NCBI GenBank assembly: GCA_903824045.1
Contig: CAIJVD010000023.1
Coordinates: 124,001-188,000 of the forward strand
Source: an uncultured Chlorobiaceae bacterium
GTDB lineage: Bacteria > Bacteroidota > Chlorobiia > Chlorobiales > Chlorobiaceae
Direction of reading: 5' to 3'
DNA length: 64,000 nucleotides
The translations under genes were made by a program, and so were the position numbers. This document shows, piece by piece, positions 46,315 to 55,664 of the stretch; the stretch's first letter is position 1, and each line of letters opens with the position of its first letter. The notes beneath the pieces were generated by a model, which worked only from the letters and a program-made list of their open reading frames with translations, was not told the origin of the DNA and ran no database searches.

Positions 46315-47328
46315 TCAATACTCAACTTCAGAGTCAACACTTGTTCGCTGTCTGAAAATCCAGTAGCTCCACCCCTGGCTGAGAAAGATCACCGGCAGGA
46401 AAATCAGGGCGACGATACTCAGGATACCGAGCGTATAGCTTGAGGATGCAGCGTTGTAGATGGTCAGGCTCCATTTCGGATTCAGGCTTGAGACAAGCAC
46501 TCTCGGAAAAAGCCCTCTGAAGATGGTGAAGGTAGAAAATGCTATGGCGATGGAACTCATGGCAAATGCCCATCCGGCTGCGTTTTTATTGAGCATGAAG
46601 CGCACCGAAATCAGGGCCAGGACACTGAAGACGGGTACAATGCCGGGATTGATGCCGAGTCGCTGAAAGAGGTCTGTTTGCAGAAAGGTGCAGACGATAA
46701 AGATAGCTGAGAGCATCATGGCCGCACTCCACGCTCTTTTTGCAAGCACCATCGCTCTCGCATTAAGTGCTGCGGTTGTTTTCATGGTCAGAAAAACAGC
46801 GCCGTGCAGCGTAAAGATGCAGCACGAGGTCAGCCCGCAGAGCAGTGCGTAAGGGTTGAAGAGGTCGAAAAATCCTCCGGTATAGTTCATTGAGGCATCG
46901 ATGGGAATACCCCGGATGATGTTTGCCAGGGCAACGCCCCAGAGAATGGCCGGCACGGCACTTCCGCCGAAAATGCTCCAGTCCCAGATGCTGCGCCAGG
47001 CAGGGTTCTCCTGCTTGCTGCGAAACTCGAAAGCAACACCCCTGAACATCAGCGCCACAATCATGCAGAGCATCAGCGGATAAAATCCGCTGAAGAGGGT
47101 CGCATACCAGTGGGGGAATGCGCCAAACATCGCACTCCCGACAGAGATCAGCCAGACTTCGTTGCCATCCCAGAAGGGGCCGATGGTATTGATGACCGCG
47201 CGCCGATCCCGGTCGCCGGGGCTCATGAAGGGAAGCAGTATGCCGACCCCGAAATCAAACCCTTCAAGCAGAAAGAAGCCGGTGAAAAGGATGGTTATCA
47301 GGATAAACCAGATTGTTTGCAGATCCAT
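46315..47328 (-). CDS. cydB: Cytochrome bd ubiquinol/menaquinol oxidase subunit II
   Basis: About 337 residues, eight or nine membrane segments. It starts with MDLQTIWFILITILFTGFFLLEGFDFGVG, the classical CydB N-terminus, so the ATG at 47328 is chosen over an upstream one at 47376. GPFWDGNEVWLI is the other family hallmark. CydB pairs with CydA to reduce oxygen with quinol. It begins 16 bp after the cydA stop. Confidence 0.95.
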   Translation of the reverse strand: MDLQTIWFILITILFTGFFLLEGFDFGVGILLPFMSPGDRDRRAVINTIGPFWDGNEVWLISVGSAMFGAFPHWYATLFSGFYPLMLCMIVALMFRGVAFEFRSKQENPAWRSIWDWSIFGGSAVPAILWGVALANIIRGIPIDASMNYTGGFFDLFNPYALLCGLTSCCIFTLHGAVFLTMKTTAALNARAMVLAKRAWSAAMMLSAIFIVCTFLQTDLFQRLGINPGIVPVFSVLALISVRFMLNKNAAGWAFAMSSIAIAFSTFTIFRGLFPRVLVSSLNPKWSLTIYNAASSSYTLGILSIVALIFLPVIFLSQGWSYWIFRQRTSVDSEVEY

Positions 47329-47344
47329 TGTCTTCCTTGATCGT

Positions 47345-48700
47345 TTATTCGGCGCCCTCAAGGCCAGCCGCAGCATATTTTTTTATCAGGACTATCTCGG
47401 TTACGGTCAGCAGAAGATAGAGTCCAAGAAAGAGCGTCAGTGAGAGGAAGAGCGCATTCTGGCCGACAACCGATGCTGGTGATACGCCCGCCTCTGTTTT
47501 CAGGAGCCCGAATACGACCCAGGGCTGACGTCCCGTTTCGGCCAGAATCCAGCCCGAAGAGTTTGCAATCCAGGGCAGAATGCATGACCATAACAGTACC
47601 CTGCCGGCCGGGCGGGAGAAGCTGTAGTTCTCCCGAATAACCCGGTAGAGCGCAAAGAGCGAGATGGCGAGCATCGCCGTTCCAGCTCCGACCATAAACC
47701 GGAAGCTCCAGTATGCGGTCACAACGGATGGGATGTAGTTGCCCGGTCCGAATCGGGCAGTGTACTCCCGCTGCAGCTCCCTGATCCCCTTGACCTCACC
47801 CTCGAAGGAGTTATAGGCCAGAACCGAGAGCAGTCGGGGAACCCTTATGGCAAAAACATCGCGGAGCTCTTTTTCGTCACCAATGGTGAGAATCGAAAAG
47901 CTCGCGGGGTTTTCCGAGTTCCAGAGCGCTTCGGCGGCAGCAACTTTCATCGGCTGGGTTTTCAGCAGCTCCTGCATCTGCGCATGTCCGGCAAGAACGA
48001 CAAGCATGGATCCTATAAAAGCGTAAATGGCCCCGAACTTCAGGGAGGTTTCAAACGCACGCCGCTCTTTGGTGCCGTTCACCAGATGCCACGAACTGAT
48101 GGCGATGACCAGAAACCCTGCGGTGACAATGCCCCCGGCAAGGACATGGGGAAACTGCTTCCACAGATGCGGATTGAAGAAGAGTGCCGAAAAGTCGATC
48201 ATTTCAGCCCGCAGGCCGTTGACGGCCATCCGGTATCCTGCAGGGGACTGCATGAAGGAGTTTGCAACCAGTATCCAGAGGGCCGACATGGTCGAGCCGA
48301 GTGCGACTATCCAGATTGAGGCCGCATGGAGCGCTTTGGGGAGGATGTTCCATCCGAACATCCAGATGCCGAGGAAGGTCGATTCGATGAAGAAGGCAAA
48401 GAGCGCCTCGATTGCCAGCGGCACACCGAACACGTCACCGACGAAGCGTGAGAATTGCGACCAGTTCATGCCGAACTGGAACTCCATGACGATGCCGGTC
48501 ACCACGCCGACCGCAAAGTTGATCAGAAAAAGCCTGCCCCAGAATTTCGTAAGCTGCTTATAGCGCTCCTGGCCGGTCTTGACATAGGCAGTTTCGAGAA
48601 TGGCCGTAAAGATGGAGAGCCCCAGCGTGAGCGGCACAAAAATGAAGTGGAACACAGCCGTAACGGCAAACTGTGCCCGGGCGAGGAAAAGCGTATCCAT
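47345..48700 (-). CDS. cydA: Cytochrome bd ubiquinol/menaquinol oxidase subunit I
   Basis: A 451-residue heme-bearing subunit. The N-terminal RAQFAVTAVFHFIFVPLTLG holds the heme b595 ligand His18. GRQPWVVFGLLKTEAG is the GRxPW quinol-oxidation signature, and IFGW/FEFQFGMNW regions are normal. The length points to a short Q-loop type (E. coli CydA has 522 residues). In the mainly anaerobic green sulfur bacteria it removes oxygen rather than conserving much energy. First gene of cydABDC; the upstream gap (48701-49047) shows no gene and should contain the promoter. Confidence 0.96.
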   Translation of the reverse strand: MDTLFLARAQFAVTAVFHFIFVPLTLGLSIFTAILETAYVKTGQERYKQLTKFWGRLFLINFAVGVVTGIVMEFQFGMNWSQFSRFVGDVFGVPLAIEALFAFFIESTFLGIWMFGWNILPKALHAASIWIVALGSTMSALWILVANSFMQSPAGYRMAVNGLRAEMIDFSALFFNPHLWKQFPHVLAGGIVTAGFLVIAISSWHLVNGTKERRAFETSLKFGAIYAFIGSMLVVLAGHAQMQELLKTQPMKVAAAEALWNSENPASFSILTIGDEKELRDVFAIRVPRLLSVLAYNSFEGEVKGIRELQREYTARFGPGNYIPSVVTAYWSFRFMVGAGTAMLAISLFALYRVIRENYSFSRPAGRVLLWSCILPWIANSSGWILAETGRQPWVVFGLLKTEAGVSPASVVGQNALFLSLTLFLGLYLLLTVTEIVLIKKYAAAGLEGAE

Positions 48701-49047
48701 AATCAGCGTCTTTCAGTAGACTTTGACAAGTATGAGAGTCTGAAGGAGTCACCACTCACGGGTTTATCTCCCGACAGAAAACAGGCTTAAAGTAGTCCTT
48801 TTTTCTGTAAAATACACGAGCTTTTTTAGGTGATTGTCAATGAAAAGCCTTGCATCAGATTTCTGGTGTTCCAGATGAACGTTGCAGTCTGAGGGTGCGT
48901 TTGCGTTGGGGTGAGTTGAGATTTTGTGGTTTTGCAAGATGTTTTGGTGTCCTGAGGACGGGCAGTGACGGGGTAGCTGATGAACAAGCTTGAGCAGTAT
49001 ATGGATCCGCAATAAGCGCTACCCTCACAGTAGAGTTTACACTGTGT

Positions 49048-49664
49048 TCAGGTTAGCTTTTCTTTTTCCAGGGAGGCATAGATGTTTTTTGCCCATAGGG
49101 GCAGTTCGGAATATGTTTTTTCAATTTTTCCGGCATTTACTCTGAACAGAAGCAGGGGATCTCTATTTGTTTCAGTGTTGTCATAGAAATAGGCTCGTTC
49201 AGCCCGACCCATAGCTTTCAGGCTATTTGCAATAGATCGATAATATCGGCTGATGATTTTTGGAATTGGGACATCATGTCCGCCTTCCATAACTCGTTGG
49301 GCTTCTCGCTGAGCATTAATTGACGGGTCGTTGGTGCACACAAAGAAGAAGCGAATAAAATATCCTGCATCTTTTGCCCGCATGAGAAAATCCGGTTTTT
49401 CCTGGGTGGAAAATACCGTTTCAAAGGCCAGCTGATGTTATGAGTCAAGCAATGTTCTCTGCTCGCCTTTGCTTTTTTTGCGGCTTGAATCACAGCAACA
49501 GGGGAGTTCCAGTCTCCAAATTCCTGCTGTGCAATTACATCCGGATTGCTGTATTGACATCCGTCCATCCATTCATGGCGCAACAGTTTTTCGGTAATGG
49601 TTGTTTTGCCTGAACCATTCGGCCCTGCTACAACAATTAATCTTGGTTTTTGAGCATCGTACAT
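49048..49664 (-). pseudogene. Frameshifted zeta-toxin-like P-loop kinase
   Basis: Two overlapping frames together make one zeta-toxin/UDP-GlcNAc-kinase-like ATPase. The upstream part (from 49664) has Walker A VVAGPNGSGKTTITEKLL and stays correct through EHCLTHNIS. It then runs into a wrong frame at about 49430. The downstream part (from the ATG at 49383 to the stop at 49048) continues as MRAKDAGYFIRFFFVCTNDP and VMEGGHDVPIPKIISRYYRS, which carries the conserved GGHxVP motif. Restoring one C at 49430-49432 would join them with reading LAFETVFSTQEKPDFLMRAKD. Real decay or a sequence error are both possible. Base composition is AT-richer than the neighbours. Confidence 0.8.
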
Positions 49665-49709
49665 GCCGGGAGGTTTTCTTTTTGGGAAGAGAGCGCCTCA
49701 GCAATCATG

Positions 49710-49847
49710 TCAGTTAGTTTTGAAATGTTCATCAATCATTTTTTTCCTTCGAACTCTTGCATCATCTCCTGCTTGATGGATTAAGAGTGCGAGTTGTTTT
49801 TCGGCTTCATCCTCGACTTTGGATTTGTATGTCGCGTCTCTGTTCAT
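49710..49847 (-). CDS. Small hypothetical protein upstream of the toxin-like gene
   Basis: A 45-residue charged peptide from the ATG at 49847 (MNRDATYKSKVEDEAEKQ...). An AAGGAT ribosome site lies 7 nt upstream of the start. It is rich in Lys, Glu, Asp and Arg and predicted helical. It stands 45 bp before the zeta-like gene, in the position of an antitoxin, but I do not recognise it. An upstream in-frame start at 49913 would give 67 residues. Confidence 0.45.
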   Translation of the reverse strand: MNRDATYKSKVEDEAEKQLALLIHQAGDDARVRRKKMIDEHFKTN

Positions 49848-49913
49848 GTAGGTATCCTTATCGTTAAATGAGGTGTTAGCCAGGCGTTTGTTTGTCGATC
49901 GATATCGTTGCAA

Positions 49914-50220
49914 TTGCGGATTTGCTCATGCCTCAATCGCCAATAGAGAGAAAGTCATTGCAACAAGGCAATGATTGAACGGACCGAGTCAGGTTCACTT
50001 GGCAGTTTCGAGCTCAAAGCTGGCAACCTGTAGCGGCATATTTATCAGTAAAGAGCACTCGTGTAACCCAAGAGTATCGGAATCGCGTACGATTTATAAT
50101 ACGCAAATTTCAGACCTCGTAAAACTCGCCATCACCACTCACTCCATAGGCTTATTGCAATCATAATCAGGGGGGAGTCAGGTCTACCCGGAAACCCCGA
50201 ATTACTCTGCGCTGAAATGA
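49914..50220. other. Gene-free region next to the toxin island
   Basis: No convincing coding frame, RNA or repeat is seen in these about 300 bases. The stretch is AT-rich with irregular composition and could be decayed mobile DNA, together with the toxin-like pseudogene. Confidence 0.3.
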
Positions 50221-50249
50221 AAAATCCGGATCGGTGAGATCCGGATTTT
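50221..50249 (-). terminator. Terminator of mtnP-mtnA
   Basis: AAAATCCGGATC (50221-50232) and GATCCGGATTTT (50238-50249) form a perfect 12-bp stem with a 5-nt loop, giving a short U-run on the minus strand about 40 bp after the mtnA stop. Confidence 0.85.
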
Positions 50250-50289
50250 CAGGCCATAACTTCGGTTAGTGCAAAGAGTAGTGCGGAGT

Positions 50290-51348
50290 TCAGAAAAGCG
50301 TTTTCAGCTCACGCTCGTAGTTGCCGACGACCGCTCTCTGGTCGGTGATGATCCCTCGCAGGAACTTTCCGGGAGTGACATCGAAGGCGTAGTTGAGCAC
50401 GGGTGTGGTCGGTGTGGCTACCTGTGTGCCGAAGATGGTTCTCAGTTCGTCGGCGCTGCGCTCCTCGATTGGGATGTGTGTTCCGTCGGGAATGGTGATG
50501 TCGATGGTTGACACCGGCGCGGCTATGTAGAAGGGCAGGTTGTGATGGTATGCGCTTATGGCGTGAGCGCAGGTGCCGATCTTGTTTGCGGTGTCGCCGT
50601 TTGCCGCAATGCGGTCGGCGCCGACGATGCCGAAGTCGATCATCCCTCGCTGCATCAGGAAGGCCGATGAGGAGTCGGAGATGGAGACGAAGGGGATTCC
50701 ATCATGCTGAAGTTCCCATGCGGTGAGGCGGAGCCCCTGGAGCAGCGGGCGGCTTTCGGAGGTGATGACGCGCTCGATCAGCCCCTCCTGCCATGCAAGC
50801 CTGATGACGCCAAGCGCGGATCCTGTACCGCAGCAGGCAAGAGTGCCGGTGTTGCAGTGGGTCAGGACGTTGAGCTTGCGCGTTTTGAGGATGTCGGCAA
50901 GGTCTATTTTGATCTGGTCGACGCCATGACGCGACATGAGATCACAGTTGAGGATCTCGTCCGAGTGAATTTTTTTTGCAGCCTCGTCCATTTTTGCAAA
51001 AAGCAGCTCAAGGGAGTCAGCAGCAAAGTTTTCATCGTAGACCTTTTTCAAGCGTGCCGATGCGAAAAAGAGGTTGACCGCTGTCGGGCGCGATGCCTCG
51101 ACGTCGGCAATCAGCGTTTTGAAATAGGCGGGGAACTCCTCTTTTGTGCCCTTGAAGCTGTTAATGCCGAGAATGATGGTATAGGCTGCGGCAACGCCAA
51201 TCAGCGGTGCGCCGCGTACGGCAAGGGTCTTGATGGCCTCAATGGCATCCTGATGGCTTTTTGTGGATACATACTCCTCCCTGAGCGGCAGATAGCGCTG
51301 GTCGAGGTAGCGAAGTGTGTTGTCATTAAACGAGATGGCGTCAATCAT
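50290..51348 (-). CDS. mtnA: S-methyl-5-thioribose-1-phosphate isomerase
   Basis: Converts methylthioribose 1-phosphate to methylthioribulose 1-phosphate in 5'-methylthioadenosine salvage. About 352 residues with eIF2B-like fold. Family landmarks are RGAPLIGVAAAYTI, LTHCNTGTLACCGTGSALGV with the catalytic Cys, ESRPLLQGLRLTAWEL and IVGADRIAANGDTANKIGT with the catalytic Asp. The start MIDAISFND at 51348 is preferred over 51381. It follows mtnP by 16 bp, which provides its substrate. Confidence 0.94.
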   Translation of the reverse strand: MIDAISFNDNTLRYLDQRYLPLREEYVSTKSHQDAIEAIKTLAVRGAPLIGVAAAYTIILGINSFKGTKEEFPAYFKTLIADVEASRPTAVNLFFASARLKKVYDENFAADSLELLFAKMDEAAKKIHSDEILNCDLMSRHGVDQIKIDLADILKTRKLNVLTHCNTGTLACCGTGSALGVIRLAWQEGLIERVITSESRPLLQGLRLTAWELQHDGIPFVSISDSSSAFLMQRGMIDFGIVGADRIAANGDTANKIGTCAHAISAYHHNLPFYIAAPVSTIDITIPDGTHIPIEERSADELRTIFGTQVATPTTPVLNYAFDVTPGKFLRGIITDQRAVVGNYERELKTLF

Positions 51349-51364
51349 ACTGATGTGTTGGCGA

Positions 51365-52186
51365 TTAAAGGTTTTCAACAACTGACTTGAAGATTGCGGT
51401 CATTTTCGGCTCGGCCTTGTTGGAGACGGCGATGATCTCCTCGATGCCTACAGACTCGAGGCAGTCAGGGAAACATTCGTCGGTGATAATCGACATGCCG
51501 AAGACCTCTGTGCCCTGGTGCACTGCGGCGATCACCTCGGGTACTGTGGACATGCCGACCACATCGGCGCCGAGAAGCCGGAGCATGCGGTATTCAGCAC
51601 GGGTTTCGAGGCAGGGGCCGGAAAGTGCGACATAGACGCCACGCTGAACCTTGATTTTGTGTTCCAGGGCGACCTTTTCGGCAAGCGCAAGGAGGCGCAT
51701 GGAGTAAGGTGCGCACATGTCAGGAAAGCGGGAGCCGATTTCGGGATCGTTTGGTCCGATGAGGGGGTTGCCCGGGAGCATGTTGATGTGGTCGTCGATC
51801 AGCATGATTTCGCCCTTGCGGTAGCCGGGGTTGAGTCCTCCACAGGCGTTGGTGATGCCGAGTGTCTTGACGCCGAGGTGCTTCATGACCCTGACCGGAA
51901 AGACGATCTGCTGCATCGAGTACCCTTCGTAGAAATGGAAGCGGCCCTGCATTGCAACGACCTTTTTGCCTGCAAGCGTACCGAAAATGAGCTTTCCGTG
52001 GTGGGTTTCAACGGTTGATACCGGAAAATTGGGGATATCGCTGTAGTCAAGCGAGAGCTCGACCTTGATCTCTTTGGCAAGCGCACCGAGCCCTGTCCCA
52101 AGAACGATACCTACGGGATAGTTCTCCTGCGTTTTTTGTCTGATGAAGGTGACGGCCTCCTGGATTTTCGCCTGCTGTGCGATCAT
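51365..52186 (-). CDS. Purine-nucleoside / methylthioadenosine phosphorylase
   Basis: A 273-residue trimeric-type nucleoside phosphorylase: VGIVLGTGLGALA at the phosphate site, ETHHGKL, GRFHFYEGYS, TNACGGLNPGY, YVALSGPCLETRAEYR and VVGMSTVPEV. At the base-specificity position it reads IITDECFPD, with Asp where hypoxanthine/guanine phosphorylases have Asn. Asp at that place is found in MTA phosphorylases. Together with the cotranscribed mtnA this suggests use of 5'-methylthioadenosine, though a general purine role is possible. Confidence 0.88.
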   Translation of the reverse strand: MIAQQAKIQEAVTFIRQKTQENYPVGIVLGTGLGALAKEIKVELSLDYSDIPNFPVSTVETHHGKLIFGTLAGKKVVAMQGRFHFYEGYSMQQIVFPVRVMKHLGVKTLGITNACGGLNPGYRKGEIMLIDDHINMLPGNPLIGPNDPEIGSRFPDMCAPYSMRLLALAEKVALEHKIKVQRGVYVALSGPCLETRAEYRMLRLLGADVVGMSTVPEVIAAVHQGTEVFGMSIITDECFPDCLESVGIEEIIAVSNKAEPKMTAIFKSVVENL

Positions 52187-52329
52187 GGTCTGCTTTTTTT
52201 TGGGTTGATAACGAATGTCAAGAAGCTATTGCTGCAGAGTAAGGGTCTGCAACCCCGAAAAATCAATCTTCCAATATAATCGCTTCGCCCCTCAGATGAA
52301 AATGGAGCGGTGCTCCTTTGTCAAGGCAT

Positions 52330-53019
52330 TCAGCGCCAGCCGAAGATGGCTGTTCCTACCCGGATCATGGTCGCCCCTTCCTCGATAGCCTCATGAAAAT
52401 CACCGCTCATGCCCATGGAGAGTTCCGTTAGCTTTGATGGGTCCGGAGCTGCCAGTTTCAGCGATTCAAGCAGGAGACGAAGGGAGCGGAACTCCTTGCG
52501 AGCGCGTTGGGGGTCGGGCGAAGCAATGGTCATAAGTCCCCGGAGGGTGACGTTTGGCAGCCGGAAGAGCGACTCGGCAACCCCGAGCACCTCCTCGGGC
52601 TGCATGCCGTACTTCGATGATTCAGCGGAGGTATTGACCTCAAGAAGATAGTCTGCATTGATATTGTGCTGGACGGCGCGCTTCGAGAGTTCCTCTGCGG
52701 TCGAGAGCTTGTCGATGCCGTGAATCAGCGAAACCCTGCCAATGACAGAGCGCACCTTGTTCGACTGCAGGTGGCCGATAAAGTGCCAGGAGAGCGGGAG
52801 TTTTTCAAGTTGGGGATCCTGCTGCTTTTCAAGAAACTCCTGAACATAGCTCTCCCCGAAATCGAGCTGTCCGGCTTCAAAAGCCTCTCTGACAAGTCCT
52901 GCCGGCTTGGTTTTTGTTACGGCGATCAGCCGTACCTCTTCAGCACTTCTGCCGGCGGCGATGCAGGCCGCTTTTATCTCTTCACGAATTGCACCAAGAT
53001 TTGACGCAATGCTCTCCAT
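52330..53019 (-). CDS. YggS-family PLP homeostasis protein
   Basis: About 229-residue PLP-binding protein (PLPBP/YggS) with a single alanine-racemase-like TIM barrel and no racemase partner domain. Landmarks are LIAVTKTKPAG (PLP Lys), FGESYVQEFLEK, WHFIGHLQSNKVR, LLEVNTSAESSKYG, GLMTIASP, LSMGMSGDFHEAIEEGATMIRVGTAIFG. It buffers pyridoxal phosphate and amino-acid pools. The ATG at 53019 follows an AAGGAAG site and lies 10 bp after the cyclophilin stop. Confidence 0.93.
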   Translation of the reverse strand: MESIASNLGAIREEIKAACIAAGRSAEEVRLIAVTKTKPAGLVREAFEAGQLDFGESYVQEFLEKQQDPQLEKLPLSWHFIGHLQSNKVRSVIGRVSLIHGIDKLSTAEELSKRAVQHNINADYLLEVNTSAESSKYGMQPEEVLGVAESLFRLPNVTLRGLMTIASPDPQRARKEFRSLRLLLESLKLAAPDPSKLTELSMGMSGDFHEAIEEGATMIRVGTAIFGWR

Positions 53020-53029
53020 TCGACTTCCT

Positions 53030-53521
53030 TCAGGATTTAGCCACTGAAACAATGGTCTCTATGATGACCGGAACGAGGGGGTTGTCGTTAGGGTCGGTGC
53101 GCACGGCTGCGATTTTTTCCACTACATCCATGCCTGCATCCACAACGCCGAAAACTGTATACTGGCCGTCAAGAAAAGCATTATCCGCCTGGTTGATGTA
53201 GAACTGGCTGCCAGATGAGGCTTTCTGCGGATTGTTGTCCCTTGCCGCGGCAAGCGTCCCTTTTTTGTTGGGGTTGAGGATCTCGGCCGCAATGCGCTCA
53301 GAAGGACCGCCTGTGCCGTGCATGGCGCGTTTCTCCTCAAAGCGTGAGAGCGGATCGCCCGTCTGGATCATGAATCCTTCGATAACCCGGTGAAAGCGGA
53401 TGCCGTCGTAGTATTTCTCCCCGACAAGCTTGATGAAGTTGTCGCGGTGAAGCGGGGTGTTGTCGTAGAGCGAGATGGTGATCTCTCCAAGGCTGGTCTT
53501 GATAATGATCTGTTCGGGCAT
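53030..53521 (-). CDS. Peptidyl-prolyl cis-trans isomerase, cyclophilin type
   Basis: A 163-residue cytosolic cyclophilin without signal peptide. It has YDGIRFHRVIEGFMIQTGDP (catalytic Arg, Phe), ASSGSQFYIN and FGVVDAGMDVVEKIA, all standard. It assists folding of proline-containing proteins. Transcribed from the same unit as the TPR gene upstream (30-bp gap) and yggS downstream (10-bp gap). Confidence 0.95.
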   Translation of the reverse strand: MPEQIIIKTSLGEITISLYDNTPLHRDNFIKLVGEKYYDGIRFHRVIEGFMIQTGDPLSRFEEKRAMHGTGGPSERIAAEILNPNKKGTLAAARDNNPQKASSGSQFYINQADNAFLDGQYTVFGVVDAGMDVVEKIAAVRTDPNDNPLVPVIIETIVSVAKS

Positions 53522-53551
53522 GGCAAAAGGTGTTTGGATCGATGAAGGTGA

Positions 53552-54232
53552 TTACAGTTTTCCGGAAATCTGCCAGAGAGAGCGCTGCGCAATGGCTGCT
53601 GCAGTGGTGCCGGGATAGTCGGCGATAATCTTGTTGTAAAGCTCGGCGGCCTTTTTCAGCTGGCTGGTTATCTGGCAGCTTTCGGCGGCCTTGACGAGGT
53701 ACTGGGCCTTCAGCACGGTATTTTCAGCCTTTTTGGAGGCATCTTCATAGTTTTCCGTTGCCTGGGCTGGCTGGTTTTTGTTGATGTAGCAGTCGCCCGC
53801 TCCGGCAAGTGCGGCTGCGGCAAGGTCGCTGTTGCCGATGGAGACGCTCTTGAACGTCCTGAGTGCGGAATCGAAATCGCCCATGGAGTAGTAGGCGTTG
53901 GCAAGCAGCAGGTTTGCCATCTTGCCGCTCGGTGTGCCGCTGTAGGTGTCGGCGATGTTTTTCAGTCCCGGAAGCTTTCCGTCACCCTCAATGGCTGTTC
54001 TGAAATCCCCGCGGTCAATCAGAGGGGCACTCTTTGAGAGAAGAACAGCCGCATCAAGTTCACGGCTATCTTGATACCGGAGCCAGAAGAAAGTGCCTGC
54101 TGCGAGAGCAAGAATGAGCACAGCGGCGGTGATCAGCGTTTTCTTGTATTTAATGGCGATAAAGAGCAGGTTCTCATCGGTCGTCGGTGCTGTGTACTGC
54201 TGGACGGGCTCGGATTTCTGTATGTCGGTCAT
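53552..54232 (-). CDS. Membrane-anchored TPR protein (YfgM/BamD-like layout)
   Basis: About 226 residues from MTDIQKSEP (54232). A soluble N-terminal about 30 residues leads into one membrane helix (LITAAVLILALAAGTFFWL), then four or so TPR-like helical pairs in the periplasm, the last being AAELYNKIIADYPGTTAAAIAQRS. YfgM-type proteins attach to the SecYEG translocon and pass clients to periplasmic chaperones. Directly upstream of the cyclophilin, which supports a protein-folding context. An in-frame start at 54286 is possible. Confidence 0.78.
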   Translation of the reverse strand: MTDIQKSEPVQQYTAPTTDENLLFIAIKYKKTLITAAVLILALAAGTFFWLRYQDSRELDAAVLLSKSAPLIDRGDFRTAIEGDGKLPGLKNIADTYSGTPSGKMANLLLANAYYSMGDFDSALRTFKSVSIGNSDLAAAALAGAGDCYINKNQPAQATENYEDASKKAENTVLKAQYLVKAAESCQITSQLKKAAELYNKIIADYPGTTAAAIAQRSLWQISGKL

Positions 54233-54354
54233 GGCTGATGGTTCAGGTTGCTTCGTTGGCTGCTGCCTCGGGTTCGATTCCGGCATGCAACCTAATCAAG
54301 TTTGCAGGAATTTCAAAATATTTGCACCGGCCGAACCGCGGTGAGTGCAGAGTT

Positions 54355-55128
54355 TCAGGGTGCCGGCAGTCTGAACAGTTCGGCGGTATTGCGGGCAATT
54401 CCTTCACTGGCCTCCTCGAGGGAGATCCCCCTTGCGGCGGCGATGGCTTCGGTGACGAAACGCACATGGGCGGGCTCGTTTCTCTTTCCCCTGAACGGGA
54501 CGGGCGAGAGGTAGGGGGCATCGGTTTCGGTGATGAGGTCGTCAAGCGAGAGGCTTCTGATAACCTCCGCCAGGATTGAGCGCTTGTAGGTTACCGTGCC
54601 GGGAATCGAGAGCTTGAACCCTCTTTTGATGCACTGTCGGGCTATTTCGGTGTCGCCGGAAAAGCAGTGCAACATGCCGCGCATCCCGGAATGGCACTCC
54701 TCCCCAAGAATGCGGAGCATATCTTCCCATGCGTCCCGGCAGTGGATCACCACAGGGAGGTCAAGAGTGGCTGCCATCCGGAGCATCACACGGAATGCCT
54801 CCTGCTGAAGAGGGCGGTCGCTCTCTGGATAGTGGTAGTCGAGACCGATCTCTCCGATGGCAACGACTTTCGGAGAGTGTGCCAGAGCTTCGAGCTCTTC
54901 GTAAACCTCCGCTCCGATCGCGCCCCTGGCTTCGTGGGGATGAAGCCCGACATTGGCGTAGATGAAGTCGAACGCACTGGCCAGTTCGATGGATTTTCGG
55001 CTTGTCCGGGCGTCAATACCCGGGTCGATCAGGATGCCGACACCCGCACCCCGGAGACGGTCGATTACCTCCTGGCGGTCAAGGTCAAAGTCTGGAAAGG
55101 AGAGATGGCAGTGAGCGTCAACGAACAT
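54355..55128 (-). CDS. tatD: TatD-family metal-dependent deoxyribonuclease
   Basis: A 257-residue TIM-barrel hydrolase. Metal ligands lie in [12 protein letters not shown] (HxH), [30 protein letters not shown] and [22 protein letters not shown]. TatD proteins trim DNA 3' ends and may clear D-aminoacyl or damaged nucleic acid. The ATG overlaps the lspA stop by 11 nt, indicating translational coupling. Product is cytosolic. Confidence 0.94.
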   Translation of the reverse strand: MFVDAHCHLSFPDFDLDRQEVIDRLRGAGVGILIDPGIDARTSRKSIELASAFDFIYANVGLHPHEARGAIGAEVYEELEALAHSPKVVAIGEIGLDYHYPESDRPLQQEAFRVMLRMAATLDLPVVIHCRDAWEDMLRILGEECHSGMRGMLHCFSGDTEIARQCIKRGFKLSIPGTVTYKRSILAEVIRSLSLDDLITETDAPYLSPVPFRGKRNEPAHVRFVTEAIAAARGISLEEASEGIARNTAELFRLPAP

Positions 55129-55627
55129 TGTTCAGCGAGCTTGCCGGCGCATCGGGAAAGAGCCGGTTGTGGAAAAGGATCAGCATGCAGGCCCCGATGG
55201 TGATGGCCGAGTCAGCGACGTTGAAAATCGGCCAGAGGTCCAGAGAGATGCCCAGTATTCTGCCGTGATAGAGGTTGAAATAGATGAAGTCAACAACACG
55301 CCCGATGGTGATGCGATCGATCATGTTGCCTGCCCCGCCTCCAACGATGAGGGCGAACGGGACAAGAAAGAGCGGGGTGCGGTTTTTGGAGGTAACGACA
55401 TAGCCGATGACGACGGCTGTAATGAGTCCGGTTAAGAGCAGCAGGACGGCCGGAGGGGCGAATTCAACACCGAAGGCTACCCCGCGGTTTTCCGCATAGG
55501 TCATGGAGAGCAGGTTGGGTATGATGGTGAAGCTTCCTGTGCCGTCGCGGAGCAGAGAGATTGCGATTTTTTTCGTCAGCTGGTCGGTGGTGATGACAAG
55601 GAGAATAAGGGAGAAAAACAGTTTCAT
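55118..55627 (-). CDS. lspA: Lipoprotein signal peptidase (signal peptidase II)
   Basis: A 169-residue inner-membrane aspartyl protease with four membrane helices. It has [17 protein letters not shown], the catalytic-Asp motifs [20 protein letters not shown] and [11 protein letters not shown]. It removes the signal peptide of prolipoproteins after diacylglycerol attachment. Between aroE (upstream) and tatD (downstream), same strand. Confidence 0.96.
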   Translation of the reverse strand: MKLFFSLILLVITTDQLTKKIAISLLRDGTGSFTIIPNLLSMTYAENRGVAFGVEFAPPAVLLLLTGLITAVVIGYVVTSKNRTPLFLVPFALIVGGGAGNMIDRITIGRVVDFIYFNLYHGRILGISLDLWPIFNVADSAITIGACMLILFHNRLFPDAPASSLNNVR

Positions 55628-55664
55628 TGTTCCGTCGGATAATCGTGTTTATTGACTTCAGGCG

